Source: Lacticaseibacillus brantae DSM 23927
GTDB lineage: Bacteria > Bacillota > Bacilli > Lactobacillales > Lactobacillaceae
Assembly: GCF_001436115.1 (NCBI RefSeq)
Contig: NZ_AYZQ01000001.1
Span: forward strand, 682,001 to 746,000
Length of the DNA stretch: 64,000 nt
Direction: 5' to 3'
Part shown: positions 41,574 through 52,087 of the stretch, piece by piece
Layout: every line of letters starts with the position of its first letter
How positions within the stretch are numbered: position 1 is the first letter of the stretch
Notes under the pieces: model-generated
Database searches by the model: none
The model's input: the letters and a program-made list of their open reading frames with translations, nothing else
Told to the model about the DNA's origin: nothing
Position numbers and translations under genes: made by a program

Positions 41574-44500
41574 TATCCAATACCACCTCCTGGTAACGAT
41601 TTACGTTTTTGAGCGTCATTGATTGCCACTGCTAGCTTTTCAGCCCATTGTCGGGCTACGCCATCTGTGATTGCACCATAGATTGTGGCGTTGACTGTGA
41701 CGCCCCCACCGTCCATATTGTCAGCGATGCCCTTACCAATCGCAGCAAATGTTTTGTCGTTGAGTGGTAAGACACCTTCAGGACCTGCTTCACCCACGCC
41801 ATGCAGTTGACCGCCTTGGCCAGCGAATAGCGTTGGTTTGTTAAAGACACCACCGGCGGCGTGCCAGCTAACTGACAAGTGTGGAATGGAGCCCTTCAGC
41901 AAGTCACCAATTTTCCAACCTGCTGGCGAAATCCCAAAGCTAGGCATCGGGATATGGGGCCAACTGATTGAAAAGTGGAAGAAGCCTTTGATCGCATTGA
42001 TGATGCCAGAAACAATCGACTTTGCAGCATTCATCGGTTTTTCAATGGCTGACTTTATACCATTCCACACACTAGAAGTTACTGACTTTATACCATTCCA
42101 TACACCGGAGACGGTAGACTTAATGCTGTTCACAACACCACTAATCGTTGATTTGATTCCATTCCATACGGAAGAGGCAACTAACTTTATACCGTTGAAC
42201 ACCGAAGATGTGACTGATTTGATACCATTCCAAGCACTGGTCACAACTGATTTAATCGCGTTCACTACCGGGGTAATAAATGCCTTGATTGCATTCCAAA
42301 CGGAAGTGATTACTGACTTAATCGCGTTAAACACTGCGGAAGTGCCCGCCTTAATCCCGTTCCACGCTGTAGAAATCACATTGCCAATAGCTGAGAGGAT
42401 TGGACCGATAAATGCTTTAATGCCGTTCCAAACAACAGTAAAGACAGCTTTAATAGCATTCATGACCGTGGTGATGATGTTGATCCAACCATTGATAATT
42501 GTTCCAATGACGACAGCAATCGCGGTCAAGGCGACCGTGAAGACGGTTTTAATAGCATTCCATACCATTCCAAAAAAGGCTGATACACCGTTCCAAATAG
42601 TTTGGATGGTGGTCACAATGGCCGAGAATGCAGGTTGTAAAAATGCGGCAATAGCAGTAATTGCAGAAGTAAAGACTTGTTGAATGCCCGTCCAGAGGCC
42701 ACTAAAGAAACTGGAAATCCCATTCCAAAGCCCTTTAAACCAGTTGACGATGTCGCCCCAGTGTTGGAAAGCTAAAATAACAATCGCAATAACCGCGACG
42801 ATGCCTGCTATAACCGCAACAACAGGTAAAATTGATGCAGAAAGCGCACCAAATCCAACGGCGCTAGCGCCTGCGCCGACCCCCAAAAGGGGCAATACCG
42901 AGGCTACAGCAGTAATTATTGGCGCCATCATGCCTAACGCCGCTACCAGACCGCCGAGCGCCACGATGATAACTTTGACTGGTCCGGGTAAGTTGCTGAA
43001 TGCCGAAACAACAACTTTTAGGAATCCAACAAAGCTTTGCAGCGCTGGAGCAACCGTTTCTAAAATTGTTCCTCCAAGCTCACCCAATGATTGGTTGAGC
43101 TTTTTTTGAGACTGGTGCACTTTATCAATTGGATCTAACGTCTGATCAAATGTCTTTTTTACCGTGCCGCCCGTATTGCCGGCTGACTTGGTTAAGTCGT
43201 CCAGACTGACCTTGTTATCACGAATGGCCTGAGCCATTTGTGGCCCTGACTTTGCTCCAAAAGTTTGAATCGCAATGTTGAATGCATCTTGGTCTGTTTT
43301 GGCATTTTTAATGCCATTGAAAGCATCTGTAATGCCTTGTTTAAAACCGCCAGCGCTATCTTTCGTTGCCACGAAGGCTTTCTGCATCCCTTTTAAAACT
43401 GTGTTTGAGTCAATACCTGACTTGCTCCACGCCGCCAGCATTGGGATACCGTCTGTTAAGCTGATACCTAACTGTTTAAATGCTGGATAAGCCCTTGAGA
43501 CCTGTTGCTCTAGATCTGCTACGGGCACGCCAGTGCGTTGGCTGGCAGCGGTAAAACTGTCTAAGACAGCCGGTAAATCCTTTGCTGACACATTGAATTG
43601 TGCCATGGCCGTATGCAAGGCATCCACAGCCTCTGTGCTTGACTGTCCAGTGACCTGGCTAAACTTGGCCACGTACTCTGTCGTTTGTTCCAGGGCATCG
43701 CCAGATAGGCCAAATTGTGAGTGCAATAGCGCCATCGTATTTGAAAGGTCGCCAGACTCCATTTGTGCACCGGCCATGGAAGATTCAACCTTTTCGTAGC
43801 TCTCTGCCAATGAATCAGCCATCGGGCCAACAGCGCCAGTTTTACTGGTTAAATTATCAACCGCATCGTCCATCTCACCCCAAGCATCAACAGCTTTTCC
43901 GGCCAACTCTTGGATTTTTTCGCCGGCATCAGCCAGTCCATCGCCAATGTTTTGCAGGCGCTCTGACATTGTATTGCCACCAATTTGGCCTAATGCATCA
44001 TCGGCTTGTTTCGACTTCGCGCTGAGTTGTGTCAATTCACCTTGCAACTCATCGATTGACCCGCCGTCATCCACGCGTTTTAATGCCGCGTTGAACTGGT
44101 CAAAGTCCTGCTCATTGTTAGTGACTGTCCGGCCAATTTTATTTATTGCTTCATTTAATTGGTCAGATGATGCAGACCCGCTTTTAATTGCCGCTGTCAG
44201 CTTTGGCCCCAGTACATCGGCATAGTCATCTACCGATTTTTCACTGGCTTGGAAATAAGTTCCCAAACGCTTTGTAGATGACTCCAGTTCAGCTTGACTC
44301 GACTTGCTTTTTTCAATTTGGCCTTCGTAATTCTTTAACTTACTTTCTGTCGCGACAACTTCGCGTTGAAAAGCACGATACTCTTCTTCACCGAGGTCGC
44401 CACTTTTAAATTGCGCTTCTACCTGAGCTTGAGCGTCTTTCAACGTTTTCAGTCGTTCACTGGTGTTCTGCACCTGCTTTGCCAACAGCTGCTGCTTTTG

Positions 44501-44665
44501 AGCAATCAGATCTGTGTTACCGGGGTTGAATTTCAGTAAAGAGTTAACTTGCTTTAACTCACCGTTGACGTTTTTGGTTGATTTATCTACATCACTCAAC
44601 GCTCGGTCAAGCTTGGTGGTATCACCGTTAATGTCGATAGTGATGCCTTTAATATTACCTGCCAT
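41573..44665 (-). CDS. Tape measure protein
   Basis: 1030 aa. Coiled coils at about 10-110; the TP901-1-type core (MTSK-like region about 230-520); hydrophobic helices about 560-640; then a long run of short repeats of the form (A/V)WNGIKS(V/T) about every 22 residues (about 690-880). Sets tail length. GGAGG precedes ATG. The largest phage gene in the window. Confidence 0.92.
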   Translation of the reverse strand: MAGNIKGITIDINGDTTKLDRALSDVDKSTKNVNGELKQVNSLLKFNPGNTDLIAQKQQLLAKQVQNTSERLKTLKDAQAQVEAQFKSGDLGEEEYRAFQREVVATESKLKNYEGQIEKSKSSQAELESSTKRLGTYFQASEKSVDDYADVLGPKLTAAIKSGSASSDQLNEAINKIGRTVTNNEQDFDQFNAALKRVDDGGSIDELQGELTQLSAKSKQADDALGQIGGNTMSERLQNIGDGLADAGEKIQELAGKAVDAWGEMDDAVDNLTSKTGAVGPMADSLAESYEKVESSMAGAQMESGDLSNTMALLHSQFGLSGDALEQTTEYVAKFSQVTGQSSTEAVDALHTAMAQFNVSAKDLPAVLDSFTAASQRTGVPVADLEQQVSRAYPAFKQLGISLTDGIPMLAAWSKSGIDSNTVLKGMQKAFVATKDSAGGFKQGITDAFNGIKNAKTDQDAFNIAIQTFGAKSGPQMAQAIRDNKVSLDDLTKSAGNTGGTVKKTFDQTLDPIDKVHQSQKKLNQSLGELGGTILETVAPALQSFVGFLKVVVSAFSNLPGPVKVIIVALGGLVAALGMMAPIITAVASVLPLLGVGAGASAVGFGALSASILPVVAVIAGIVAVIAIVILAFQHWGDIVNWFKGLWNGISSFFSGLWTGIQQVFTSAITAIAAFLQPAFSAIVTTIQTIWNGVSAFFGMVWNAIKTVFTVALTAIAVVIGTIINGWINIITTVMNAIKAVFTVVWNGIKAFIGPILSAIGNVISTAWNGIKAGTSAVFNAIKSVITSVWNAIKAFITPVVNAIKSVVTSAWNGIKSVTSSVFNGIKLVASSVWNGIKSTISGVVNSIKSTVSGVWNGIKSVTSSVWNGIKSAIEKPMNAAKSIVSGIINAIKGFFHFSISWPHIPMPSFGISPAGWKIGDLLKGSIPHLSVSWHAAGGVFNKPTLFAGQGGQLHGVGEAGPEGVLPLNDKTFAAIGKGIADNMDGGGVTVNATIYGAITDGVARQWAEKLAVAINDAQKRKSLPGGGIG

Positions 44666-44683
44666 TTATGTTCCTCCTTTCCC

Positions 44684-45258
44684 TTAGAAATTGTCGAAGT
44701 CTGCTTGAGTAGCAGGCCGTTTAGTCTTTTGACTACCGCCTTCAGTATCATGAGCTTTGACGTATTCGACAGCTTGGTCAAGCACCTGGCCAATCGAGAT
44801 ATCCCTGAGTTCTGAAATAGAGAAACCCATAGTTTTAGCCATAAAAAGAAACGAGTCGGTATCTATCGGCTCGCCCGTTTGGTAGGTGCTTTCGAGTTTT
44901 TTGTTGTCGTAAAGAGATTGGCAATTAAGTCAGAAACGGCTGTCATAATGTCTTGCAATGGGAAAGTATCGAATTGCGCAAGCCACGTTTGCAGGTCACC
45001 GATTGAGTCATCAGCGTTTTTAGCAAAAGCCCACGTGACTTGATACAAAACAGTCATATCCAAGCGATCCAAATCTTCATAACTCAGGTCACTTAAATCG
45101 ACACCTTTTTCAGTATTAACGGTTCCAAAAACCTTGGACAGTTTAATCATGTCTGCGAAAAAGTCTTTGCCAAATTGGCTCTTGTACAAAATCGCTGTGA
45201 CAGCACTTGACTGTAAGGCGATTTGTTTCCCGTCTGGTAAATCAACTACTTTTAGCAT
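44684..45258 (-). CDS. Tail assembly chaperone gpGT, product of -1 ribosomal frameshift
   Basis: The gpG frame contains the heptamer A-AAA-AAC (44896-44902) in the correct register. Slipping back one base there enters an open frame that runs without stop to TAA at 44684, adding 70 residues (LESTYQTGEPIDTDSFLF... ISELRDISIGQVLDQAVEYV... ADFDNF) for about 191 in total. The layout (between major tail protein and tape measure) is that of lambda G/GT and its Gram-positive analogues. Not tested experimentally here. Confidence 0.75.
44863..45258 (-). CDS. Tail assembly chaperone gpG
   Basis: 131 aa. Start at ATG 45258, with AAGGAGG five bases upstream. Helical protein without catalytic motif; ends in a Lys/Arg/Thr-rich tail after the frameshift site. 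Binds the tape measure during tail assembly by analogy. Confidence 0.8.
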   Translation of the reverse strand: MLKVVDLPDGKQIALQSSAVTAILYKSQFGKDFFADMIKLSKVFGTVNTEKGVDLSDLSYEDLDRLDMTVLYQVTWAFAKNADDSIGDLQTWLAQFDTFPLQDIMTAVSDLIANLFTTTKNSKAPTKRASR

Positions 45259-45321
45259 CCTTGCCTCCTTAATAGCCGCCCGCTTATCGCGAATTGTTGA
45301 TTTCATTGGCGACTAAAAAAT

Positions 45322-45912
45322 TTATTTGCCTGTTGGAGCGGTTGGTTTAGCACCAGGAATAACGACAGCATCAAAAAAGCCGTCATAGGCTGGCTTGCCT
45401 TGTGTGACCTTACCTTGCGCACGTGCAGCATAAGGGTCAGGAGCCGCAGTAAATTCAAGCTCAGTTGTGTTTGGCGATGTTTTATCAGCCTTAGTTTCTG
45501 ATTCAATTGATGGCCGCGTAGCCGTCACATTGAACAGCACCCGGCGAGTCTTTTGTACATCACCGTCAAATTCAAACATTAATGCAAATTGCTTTGGATT
45601 GGCGTCGGTATCGTCGTATTGCATGCCAGTTGTTTCATCGACCTTTTCACCAAAGATTTCTTGCATAAATTCGTCAGTGATACGCGCAATTTCAAACTTA
45701 CCTGAGTAACCTTGGTTTGATACTGCCGTGTAATACTTCGTGTCGTCAGCGTAAAACGGATCACTACCACCTTCGGCATCAATTGTCATTTTGACCGCAC
45801 CTGGTAACTTCTTTGGTGCGGCATAGGTGAGTTCGGTACCCGTGTCGGTCACGAGTGCGTAGTGAGCGTTTTTAAGCCCAAACTCAACACGATTTTCTTG
45901 GTTAGTCGCCAT
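45322..45912 (-). CDS. Major tail protein
   Basis: 196 aa, phi13-type tail tube protein: FGLKNAHYALVTDTG, LPGAVKMTIDAEGGSDPFYADDTKYY and a beta-rich core. AAGGAG precedes ATG; the start overlaps the upstream gene by 11 bases. Confidence 0.85.
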   Translation of the reverse strand: MATNQENRVEFGLKNAHYALVTDTGTELTYAAPKKLPGAVKMTIDAEGGSDPFYADDTKYYTAVSNQGYSGKFEIARITDEFMQEIFGEKVDETTGMQYDDTDANPKQFALMFEFDGDVQKTRRVLFNVTATRPSIESETKADKTSPNTTELEFTAAPDPYAARAQGKVTQGKPAYDGFFDAVVIPGAKPTAPTGK

Positions 45913-46237
45913 TTGTCATTTCTCCTTTTTCCACGTAATAGATATGTTCAAATATTTTTTCAGTGTCGATGTATTGGTCACCTTCATCAGACCATGACCA
46001 ATCATTGGCACTCAAAAAGGACTCAATCTTTTGTTCGGTGATTGGGTCCTTACGGTTAAAATAAATTTCCAGTCGATACGTCCACACGTTGTAGTAGTGG
46101 GTGTTATCGGCGAATTGGTCATCGCGACCACTATCAACAACAACAATATATGGCAGTGCCGGCGCTTGACCTGGAAACCACTGGCCATAAACGGTTGGCA
46201 TAATCGCAGACAGCCCTTTGTTAAGTTCTGGCAGCAT
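45902..46237 (-). CDS. Tail terminator/completion-like protein
   Basis: 111 aa, alpha/beta protein in the position of the tail terminator between gp10-like and major tail genes. Assignment rests on synteny and size. TAATG overlap with the upstream gene. Confidence 0.7.
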   Translation of the reverse strand: MLPELNKGLSAIMPTVYGQWFPGQAPALPYIVVVDSGRDDQFADNTHYYNVWTYRLEIYFNRKDPITEQKIESFLSANDWSWSDEGDQYIDTEKIFEHIYYVEKGEMTNGD

Positions 46238-46578
46238 TATCCCAACTCCTGTCTAATCTTACTTTCAAACGATTTAGCAGCGGCAGCAGCAGCAGGCCCG
46301 ATGTGTGGTTGAGCTTGAGTACGGCCCCCGTCTTTTTTTGCATGCCCATTCTCTAGCAGATGAGTAAGCCCAGCATGAGTTTTGTTGTAAACGCGTACAG
46401 TATTACCATCGCGTTGTTTGGCCCACCCTTTTGCGTACTTACCGGCCTTCTTTGGTGAGGTTGATTGCAAAGTGCTAACGGCCTCATCAGCCACATCATC
46501 TTGAATTTCTTTCACCTTATCAGCTACCTCTTTTGAGTAACTATCTAAGATGTCCGACAAATCAATTTCAATTGCCAT
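46237..46578 (-). CDS. HK97 gp10-like neck protein
   Basis: 113 aa; SPKKAGKYAKGWAKQRDGNTVRVYNKTHAGLTHLLENGHAKKDGG is the typical HK97 gp10 family block. Head-tail joining component. Confidence 0.85.
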   Translation of the reverse strand: MAIEIDLSDILDSYSKEVADKVKEIQDDVADEAVSTLQSTSPKKAGKYAKGWAKQRDGNTVRVYNKTHAGLTHLLENGHAKKDGGRTQAQPHIGPAAAAAAKSFESKIRQELG

Positions 46579-46882
46579 CGTCGCTCACCTTCTGTTCCAG
46601 ATAAATTTCCAATTCATCATCATTACGCTGATAAGTCCGGATTAAGCTATACCGTTGACCCTTATAGATCATCACTTGCTCGCCTTCATACTCAAACGTG
46701 TGGATAATCAATTCAACAGCAGGTCTGATTCCAGCTTGAGCAGCGGTATAAAATTCGTTCATCGCAATTTCACGCTTGCTGGCTTGCACAACACGATGTG
46801 TTTCGGTAGGAACCTGATTTCCATATTCATCAGGAACAATCACACTATCAACCAACGTCACATCTTCGGACCAATCATTCAT
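46568..46882 (-). CDS. Head closure / head-tail adaptor protein
   Basis: 104 aa beta-rich protein in the head-closure position. Start at ATG 46882 after GGTGGTGA. Overlaps both neighbours. Confidence 0.72.
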   Translation of the reverse strand: MNDWSEDVTLVDSVIVPDEYGNQVPTETHRVVQASKREIAMNEFYTAAQAGIRPAVELIIHTFEYEGEQVMIYKGQRYSLIRTYQRNDDELEIYLEQKVSDDGN

Positions 46883-47144
46883 CAGATTCACCACCATCGC
46901 GTGTGTTAATCATCAAGTTATGCAAGCGATATTGCAGGTTACGGGGTATTGTGCCTTCACCACGATTGCGGAAACGCCACGCTGCATAATCGATTAAAAA
47001 CATCTGGCCGGTAGGCGTGCTGACGGAAACCCCTTTTTCTAACGTCAATTCGTCCGTCACACTATCAATGATTGACTGTAAATAAGTGTCCCGTGCGGTA
47101 CCGCTAATCCCGAGGTTAGCTTTTAAGATATTCAGCGTGTCCAT
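46875..47144 (-). CDS. Head-tail connector protein (gp6-like)
   Basis: 89 aa, helical, starting MDTLNILKANLGISGTARDTYLQSIIDSVTDEL, the pattern of phage gp6-like DNA-packaging connector proteins. GGTG-rich ribosome site. Confidence 0.8.
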   Translation of the reverse strand: MDTLNILKANLGISGTARDTYLQSIIDSVTDELTLEKGVSVSTPTGQMFLIDYAAWRFRNRGEGTIPRNLQYRLHNLMINTRDGGESDE

Positions 47145-47148
47145 AGGC

Positions 47149-47373
47149 TTACACCACCAGTGCTAGTAAGTCGAGCTTTGTATCGTTGGTCTGGTATAAG
47201 ATACCTTTTGCGTCCAAGTAGGCCTTGATGGTCGCTACGGTGTCCGCGTCAGTAGGCTTGGTAGAACTCTCTTCAGTGTTGGTAGTGCCTTCAGGAACCT
47301 CAGTTGATGCACTGGCAGTTGTTTCTGGAACTTCTTTAGCCACCGGTTCGCTGCCCGCTTGGCTATCGGGCAC
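47149..47373 (-). CDS. Small protein with C-terminal HeH/LEM-like domain, 74 aa
   Basis: Disordered Thr/Ser/Glu/Pro-rich N-terminal half, then TVATIKAYLDAKGILYQTNDTKLDLLALV, which fits the HeH/LEM/Rho-N helix-extended-loop-helix fold often found next to capsid genes. GTG start overlaps the capsid stop by one base. Confidence 0.7.
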   Translation of the reverse strand: MPDSQAGSEPVAKEVPETTASASTEVPEGTTNTEESSTKPTDADTVATIKAYLDAKGILYQTNDTKLDLLALVV

Positions 47374-48557
47374 TACGCTTTTGGGGCTGCACCGAAAGTG
47401 ACGAAGAAACCAGCATTAGTATCAACGGGCTTGTTATCAATGGACAATGCGGCCATTAAGTTGGTCGCAAAGTTTTCGTTAGTCACCCAACCAATTTGTA
47501 ATTCTTCGCGGTCAAACAGAGTATCAAACCGCTTTGCATCACCAATGAATGCGACGGCATCGCCTTGTGTGCCGAATAAAGTATCAGAGATAGGTTGAAC
47601 CACCATGCCCAAGAAACGGTAGCCAGTTGGCGATGTAACGTCTGGCTGCATCAAGTAACGGCCTTCGTTGTCCTTTAAGGTGTCAAGGAATTGGAAACCT
47701 GATTGAGATGTGATAATGACCTTGTCATAAGCAGGATCTAAGTCGACATTGATGATGTGCTTGAGGCCATCAGTGTCGGCTACGGTCTTTGCAGGTGCAG
47801 TCTTCAAAACACCTGCAATCAAGCGATTCTTTGTATTTTGAACAACTTGGCTCAACATATCGGTCAACAATGCGTTTAAGTCCTGGGCATCACGTAAAGA
47901 TTCGTGTGAGCTCGTGACTTGACCACGATAGGTTTGAACATTCCAGTTGGCGGTGATTAATTCAGGCTTGCTCAATTCAGGGTTAGCAGCTAATTCTTCC
48001 ACGGTGTGGAGGGATTCATCAGTCTTCTTGGCCACGTTATAAGTGCCACCAGGAACAGATACTGACCGAACATTCACGAATTGAGTTAAGTCATAAGTTG
48101 TCTTAACTTCTTGCGTTGCGTCATACAAAATTTCCTTTGGGATAATCGCTGCAACGTCACCAGTTACGATGCCGTCACGCTTTTGTCCTTTAGTATTGAT
48201 ATAGTCAATCAGGCTACGCGCTTGTAATTCCTTTGGGTCTTCAGTTTGCACTGGGATCATACTCTTTCGCACTTCCTTCTTTGTTTGGATTGAGCGGTTA
48301 GCTTCTTCGAGTTCCGCTTCTAAGTCAGTAGCTTCATCGGCTAAAGATTCGTTGGTTGATTCAAGTTCGTTAATTTGGCCATCAAGTTCGTCAGCTTGTG
48401 CTTGGACAGCGTCAAGGTCTTCTTCCTTTTCAGCGGATTCAGCTGCATTGACGATTTCTTCTTGCCGAGACCAAAGTTCTTCAAGCTTTTCTTCGTTCTT
48501 GGAGATTTGGTCACGCTTAAACTTCAAGCGCGTGTTGATTAAGATTGGATTTGCCAT
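47373..48557 (-). CDS. Major capsid protein (HK97 fold)
   Basis: 394 aa. The first 120 or so residues are a Glu-rich coiled coil, the delta domain that acts as scaffold and is removed by the protease; the capsid domain follows (SVSVPGGTYNVAKKTDESLHTVEE, IITSQSGFQFLDTL, AFIGDAKRF). AGGAG precedes ATG. Confidence 0.93.
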   Translation of the reverse strand: MANPILINTRLKFKRDQISKNEEKLEELWSRQEEIVNAAESAEKEEDLDAVQAQADELDGQINELESTNESLADEATDLEAELEEANRSIQTKKEVRKSMIPVQTEDPKELQARSLIDYINTKGQKRDGIVTGDVAAIIPKEILYDATQEVKTTYDLTQFVNVRSVSVPGGTYNVAKKTDESLHTVEELAANPELSKPELITANWNVQTYRGQVTSSHESLRDAQDLNALLTDMLSQVVQNTKNRLIAGVLKTAPAKTVADTDGLKHIINVDLDPAYDKVIITSQSGFQFLDTLKDNEGRYLMQPDVTSPTGYRFLGMVVQPISDTLFGTQGDAVAFIGDAKRFDTLFDREELQIGWVTNENFATNLMAALSIDNKPVDTNAGFFVTFGAAPKA

Positions 48558-49135
48558 TTATCTTTCAGCTCCTTAATAAGTTGTGTTCGGTTATGTTCAA
48601 AACGTTCTTGTTCGATATGCGATAAATCGCGTTTGCGAGCATCAATCTCAGTGGTTGGATAAGCCGGCCACGTCACGATAGACACTTCCAGTAACGTTAA
48701 TTTACGGATAACGTCGTGCCACGACCCGTCATTGTTTTGATTCAGGTCGTCTTTATCGATGTAGAAACCAAAAGAAGCGCTCGAAATATCGCCGCGAGAA
48801 ACTTTCGCGTAGACACTCAGGGCTTCACTATCATCTTCATTGACTAAAATCTTGCCATAGACACCTTGTTCATCCTTACGGAGTTCCAATGTGTTACTAG
48901 CCGTCCGACCCAACACTTTGGCCGTGTCGTGGTCAAACAATGCTCGGATATCTTGACTAGCGATATCGTCATCGATTGATTCCGGTGCCACCGTCTCAAA
49001 ATAGCCTGGCCACAATTCAGTCTCTTCGTTAAACCGGATAAAGTAGCCTTCTAGGTACTTTTTGCCGTCATCACCAGCCGCTCGAAATTCGGCAGTAGGC
49101 GTCATAGCGACTCGTTGCTCAGTCTTTACTGTCAT
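48539..49135 (-). CDS. HK97 family prohead protease
   Basis: 198 aa; catalytic His in LFDHDTAKVLGR and Ser in SSASFGFY, then LLEVSIVTWPAYPTT, all typical of the family. Cleaves the capsid delta domain. Start at ATG 49135, eight bases after GGAGG; overlaps the portal gene end. Confidence 0.92.
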   Translation of the reverse strand: MTVKTEQRVAMTPTAEFRAAGDDGKKYLEGYFIRFNEETELWPGYFETVAPESIDDDIASQDIRALFDHDTAKVLGRTASNTLELRKDEQGVYGKILVNEDDSEALSVYAKVSRGDISSASFGFYIDKDDLNQNNDGSWHDVIRKLTLLEVSIVTWPAYPTTEIDARKRDLSHIEQERFEHNRTQLIKELKDKWQIQS

Positions 49136-50333
49136 CAGCATCACCTCCTTTCGTTGAAGGATTGTTCAGCTTTTTCTGGTCACCCAGCTTGTCAGTCGGC
49201 AAATAGTTTTCCAGCATGAGGATATCTTCCATATCGTCACGCGGTTCCATGCCGACCCAACCACGCATCTCGTTTCTATCCATGGCGGCGCGGTCCATGA
49301 GTTGCGTCCCAGCAGAGACAAGCTCCGAAATGTCATAGCTAAACAGCGACCGTGGGCTAAACGCAAAGTACCAGCTTGGGTCAAACAGAATATCCTTAGT
49401 CAATGTCTGGGCAATCATCTGCCCAATTGACGCGATGGTCGTATTGACGAAGTTGTTGTACTCATCTTTGTTAAACTCACCCACACCTAACAAGAAGGCA
49501 GGCACCCCGAACATGTGGGCGACGGTTCTTTTATCAATTTCAACTGATTCATTCAGCGCAATATCTTCAAGTGTCAGCGGTTTAACCGTCGTGACGTCCA
49601 TCATGTCGGCTGGGATAATCCACGGATCATTAGCATTGGCAGTATCCAAATATTTCCGGCGCACTTCTTCTCTACCGGCGGCGGATGACAGTTCTTCGGA
49701 GTCAGCATCAACCTTAACGATTAGTGACGGCACGTTCTTCCCGGTCATAAATTCCGCCTTGGTTTTGTTTGCTTGTGCCAGATTAGCTAAAATCTCAGAT
49801 AGGATTCGCCGGTAACCAGTCCCAACTTGTGGGTAATGGGCATTCGGATTAATCAAAAAATGGACGATTTTGTCATCGTCCAATTCTTTCCCCGAATAGT
49901 ATGTGTGGACTTGCTTGCCAATCACGTCATATTGATAGCTAACATGGTCCATATCTAGCAGTCGCAACTCACTCAGATAATCACTGCCAGGTTCGACCAC
50001 GATTTGAGCGATTGAGTTACCATCGCCAAACAAAAATAAGTCACGAACAATCTTGGTAATCCAAGCTTTACGCGTCATGTTGTGTGCTGGCTCCACGTCA
50101 ATCAGTCGTTCCAGCCCATTGTGGACACGCACATCACCTTTATCCGTGTTTTGCAGTAGGTGAATAGACATGTTTGACACCAGGTCTGCGATACGATCAA
50201 CAGCGATGCGCACGTCAGGGTTATCAGATAGTCGCACATACCCAGTCGCTAGCGTGTTCGTCCACGCTGATGAGCTGACATAATTCATCAGTGCAGGTGC
50301 AGCGCGTTTCTGTTGTTTCTTTTTCTTGCTCAA
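49119..50333 (-). CDS. Phage portal protein (HK97 family)
   Basis: 404 aa: [29 protein letters not shown], and the [16 protein letters not shown] block of HK97-type portals. Starts at TTG after GGAGGTG. Forms the dodecameric DNA entry ring. Confidence 0.92.
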   Translation of the reverse strand: MSKKKKQQKRAAPALMNYVSSSAWTNTLATGYVRLSDNPDVRIAVDRIADLVSNMSIHLLQNTDKGDVRVHNGLERLIDVEPAHNMTRKAWITKIVRDLFLFGDGNSIAQIVVEPGSDYLSELRLLDMDHVSYQYDVIGKQVHTYYSGKELDDDKIVHFLINPNAHYPQVGTGYRRILSEILANLAQANKTKAEFMTGKNVPSLIVKVDADSEELSSAAGREEVRRKYLDTANANDPWIIPADMMDVTTVKPLTLEDIALNESVEIDKRTVAHMFGVPAFLLGVGEFNKDEYNNFVNTTIASIGQMIAQTLTKDILFDPSWYFAFSPRSLFSYDISELVSAGTQLMDRAAMDRNEMRGWVGMEPRDDMEDILMLENYLPTDKLGDQKKLNNPSTKGGDADDSKD

Positions 50334-52087
50334 CTATTAATCACCTCCTTTCCTTCATCACGATGCAGCCATGATGACGCTTGTTCATTGCGCGTGATAT
50401 CTTCGCTCATCTGGACAGCAGCGAAAACAGACGCGTCAAACAGGTCAATCCGGTGGTTACCAGATTGGCCATCAATTTTGTCGTATTGGATCATATCGTC
50501 AGTCTTCTCAACGGCCTGCACGTTAGCCACGCAATACTCATAAGCCTCAGAATGCAGGTAATAAAATTGCTTGTTCTTGGCCTTAACTTCAATACGTCGG
50601 AAACCTTCCGACTTTTTGAAGAAGTATTGCGGCTGGTCAACGATTTTGAACCGCGCCTTCTTCATTAGCATGAAAAATTCACGGCCGAACTTTTTGTCAA
50701 ACCCAACCTTTTTAATATCGAAACCAAGCGCTCGCATTTCAACGAACCACTTGACGATGTCGTCATACAAAACAGTTGCCGTGTTGCTCATTGTTAGCCA
50801 GCCATCATCAGCCCAACCGAACAATGGAATACCATCTTTATCTGCCTTGTCGTGCGCCGCAGCACGTGGGAAGAAAGCGTGGGTAACCACGATATCGACG
50901 TCGCCATATCGCCCGTACAAGGCAGCAGCGGTCAAATCATGGAGCTTTGATAAGTCAGCACCGCCGTACCATTTGATAGGCAGCTTAGCCAATTCTTTTA
51001 GTGACCAATCATATTGGTGGTCGCTGGCTTTGAAGTCTTCAATGTCGAAATAAGCTTTACTGCTGGCCGTGAAGATATTCAGGGTCTTGTTAAAAAACTC
51101 CAACCTTGTTTGTGGATCATTAAGCGCCATTTGCGCATCGTGACGCAGGTCATCTAATGTAACCGAAATACCAACGCTAGGGTTTGACTTAATCAACACA
51201 TCATCGCTGGTGAAATCATCCACATCGCCATCTTCGTTCTGGTCAGCCTGACAAATGAAAAAGAAATATTCATCGTCTTTAATCGTTCCAGATAGGACTT
51301 TCTTCGCGTACTCAACACGTTGCGCCAGGAATCCATTTGGAATATCACCCGCGGTGGAAATACCAATCAGCAAGTTATTCCGGTAAGCTTTCTGGGCATC
51401 GCGCATAAGTTTGTATTTCTTGGCAGATTTGAACGCGTGCAATTCATCGAGGATTAGCAGGTTGGCATTCAATGAGTCCAGTCGTTTTTCATCGCTAGCC
51501 AACGCTTGGATATAAATAGAGCCCCCGTCACCAAAATCTTTGGTAATCGAGTGCTCTGAGTTGTTGTCGCGAATTTTAAATGCCGAATCGTGGAATCGCT
51601 CGATGTTGTAGTTTAACAGTGAGAATGATTCCATGGTCTGTTTCAAGCTGTTAGCCAAAATATAGAGTTTCGACCCGCTTGGTGCTTCGAGCAGCGAAAG
51701 AGCAAAACCAAAGGCAGCGGCAAATGTCGTCTTCCCTTGTTTCCGTGGAATCATAATTAATGCTTCGTGGAATCTGCGTAATCGTGTGCCTTTGAGATAA
51801 AAGACTAGGATGTTCACAACCACAAACTTCTGCCACTCAGTCAAGATTAATGGCTTACCACGCAATGGTCGGCCTTCCACATCTTCACCTTGCTGGTGCG
51901 AGAAAACTTTCTGGATCAGGTCAATCACAAAATCGGAATCATCAGTCCGAATGTCAAATTCATCAGTTCGTTTAAGGTCATCGAGAAAACGTTGACCACC
52001 TTGAATGCGAGCCCGGTTAGCGGGAATTGACCCATCAACCAATCCAGTAGCATAAGCGACAGCGTCATCAAGATACTTGTTACTCAT
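50330..52087 (-). CDS. Terminase large subunit
   Basis: 585 aa. ATPase domain with Walker A-like [14 protein letters not shown] (about residue 110) and Walker [11 protein letters not shown] (about 215); nuclease domain with acidic residues in [13 protein letters not shown] and later. Packages DNA into proheads. Start at ATG 52087, overlapping the small-subunit stop (ATGAGTAA). Confidence 0.93.
   Translation of the reverse strand: MSNKYLDDAVAYATGLVDGSIPANRARIQGGQRFLDDLKRTDEFDIRTDDSDFVIDLIQKVFSHQQGEDVEGRPLRGKPLILTEWQKFVVVNILVFYLKGTRLRRFHEALIMIPRKQGKTTFAAAFGFALSLLEAPSGSKLYILANSLKQTMESFSLLNYNIERFHDSAFKIRDNNSEHSITKDFGDGGSIYIQALASDEKRLDSLNANLLILDELHAFKSAKKYKLMRDAQKAYRNNLLIGISTAGDIPNGFLAQRVEYAKKVLSGTIKDDEYFFFICQADQNEDGDVDDFTSDDVLIKSNPSVGISVTLDDLRHDAQMALNDPQTRLEFFNKTLNIFTASSKAYFDIEDFKASDHQYDWSLKELAKLPIKWYGGADLSKLHDLTAAALYGRYGDVDIVVTHAFFPRAAAHDKADKDGIPLFGWADDGWLTMSNTATVLYDDIVKWFVEMRALGFDIKKVGFDKKFGREFFMLMKKARFKIVDQPQYFFKKSEGFRRIEVKAKNKQFYYLHSEAYEYCVANVQAVEKTDDMIQYDKIDGQSGNHRIDLFDASVFAAVQMSEDITRNEQASSWLHRDEGKEVINS

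Noticed and set aside
41838-43109. Long open frames on the plus strand opposite the tape measure gene (281 and 141 codons)
   Set aside because: They mirror the repetitive coding of the tape measure on the other strand, have no ribosome sites and give low-complexity products. Shadows of the real gene.
50571-51053. 160-codon plus-strand frame inside the terminase gene
   Set aside because: Antisense to well-supported terminase coding; no Shine-Dalgarno and no recognisable product.
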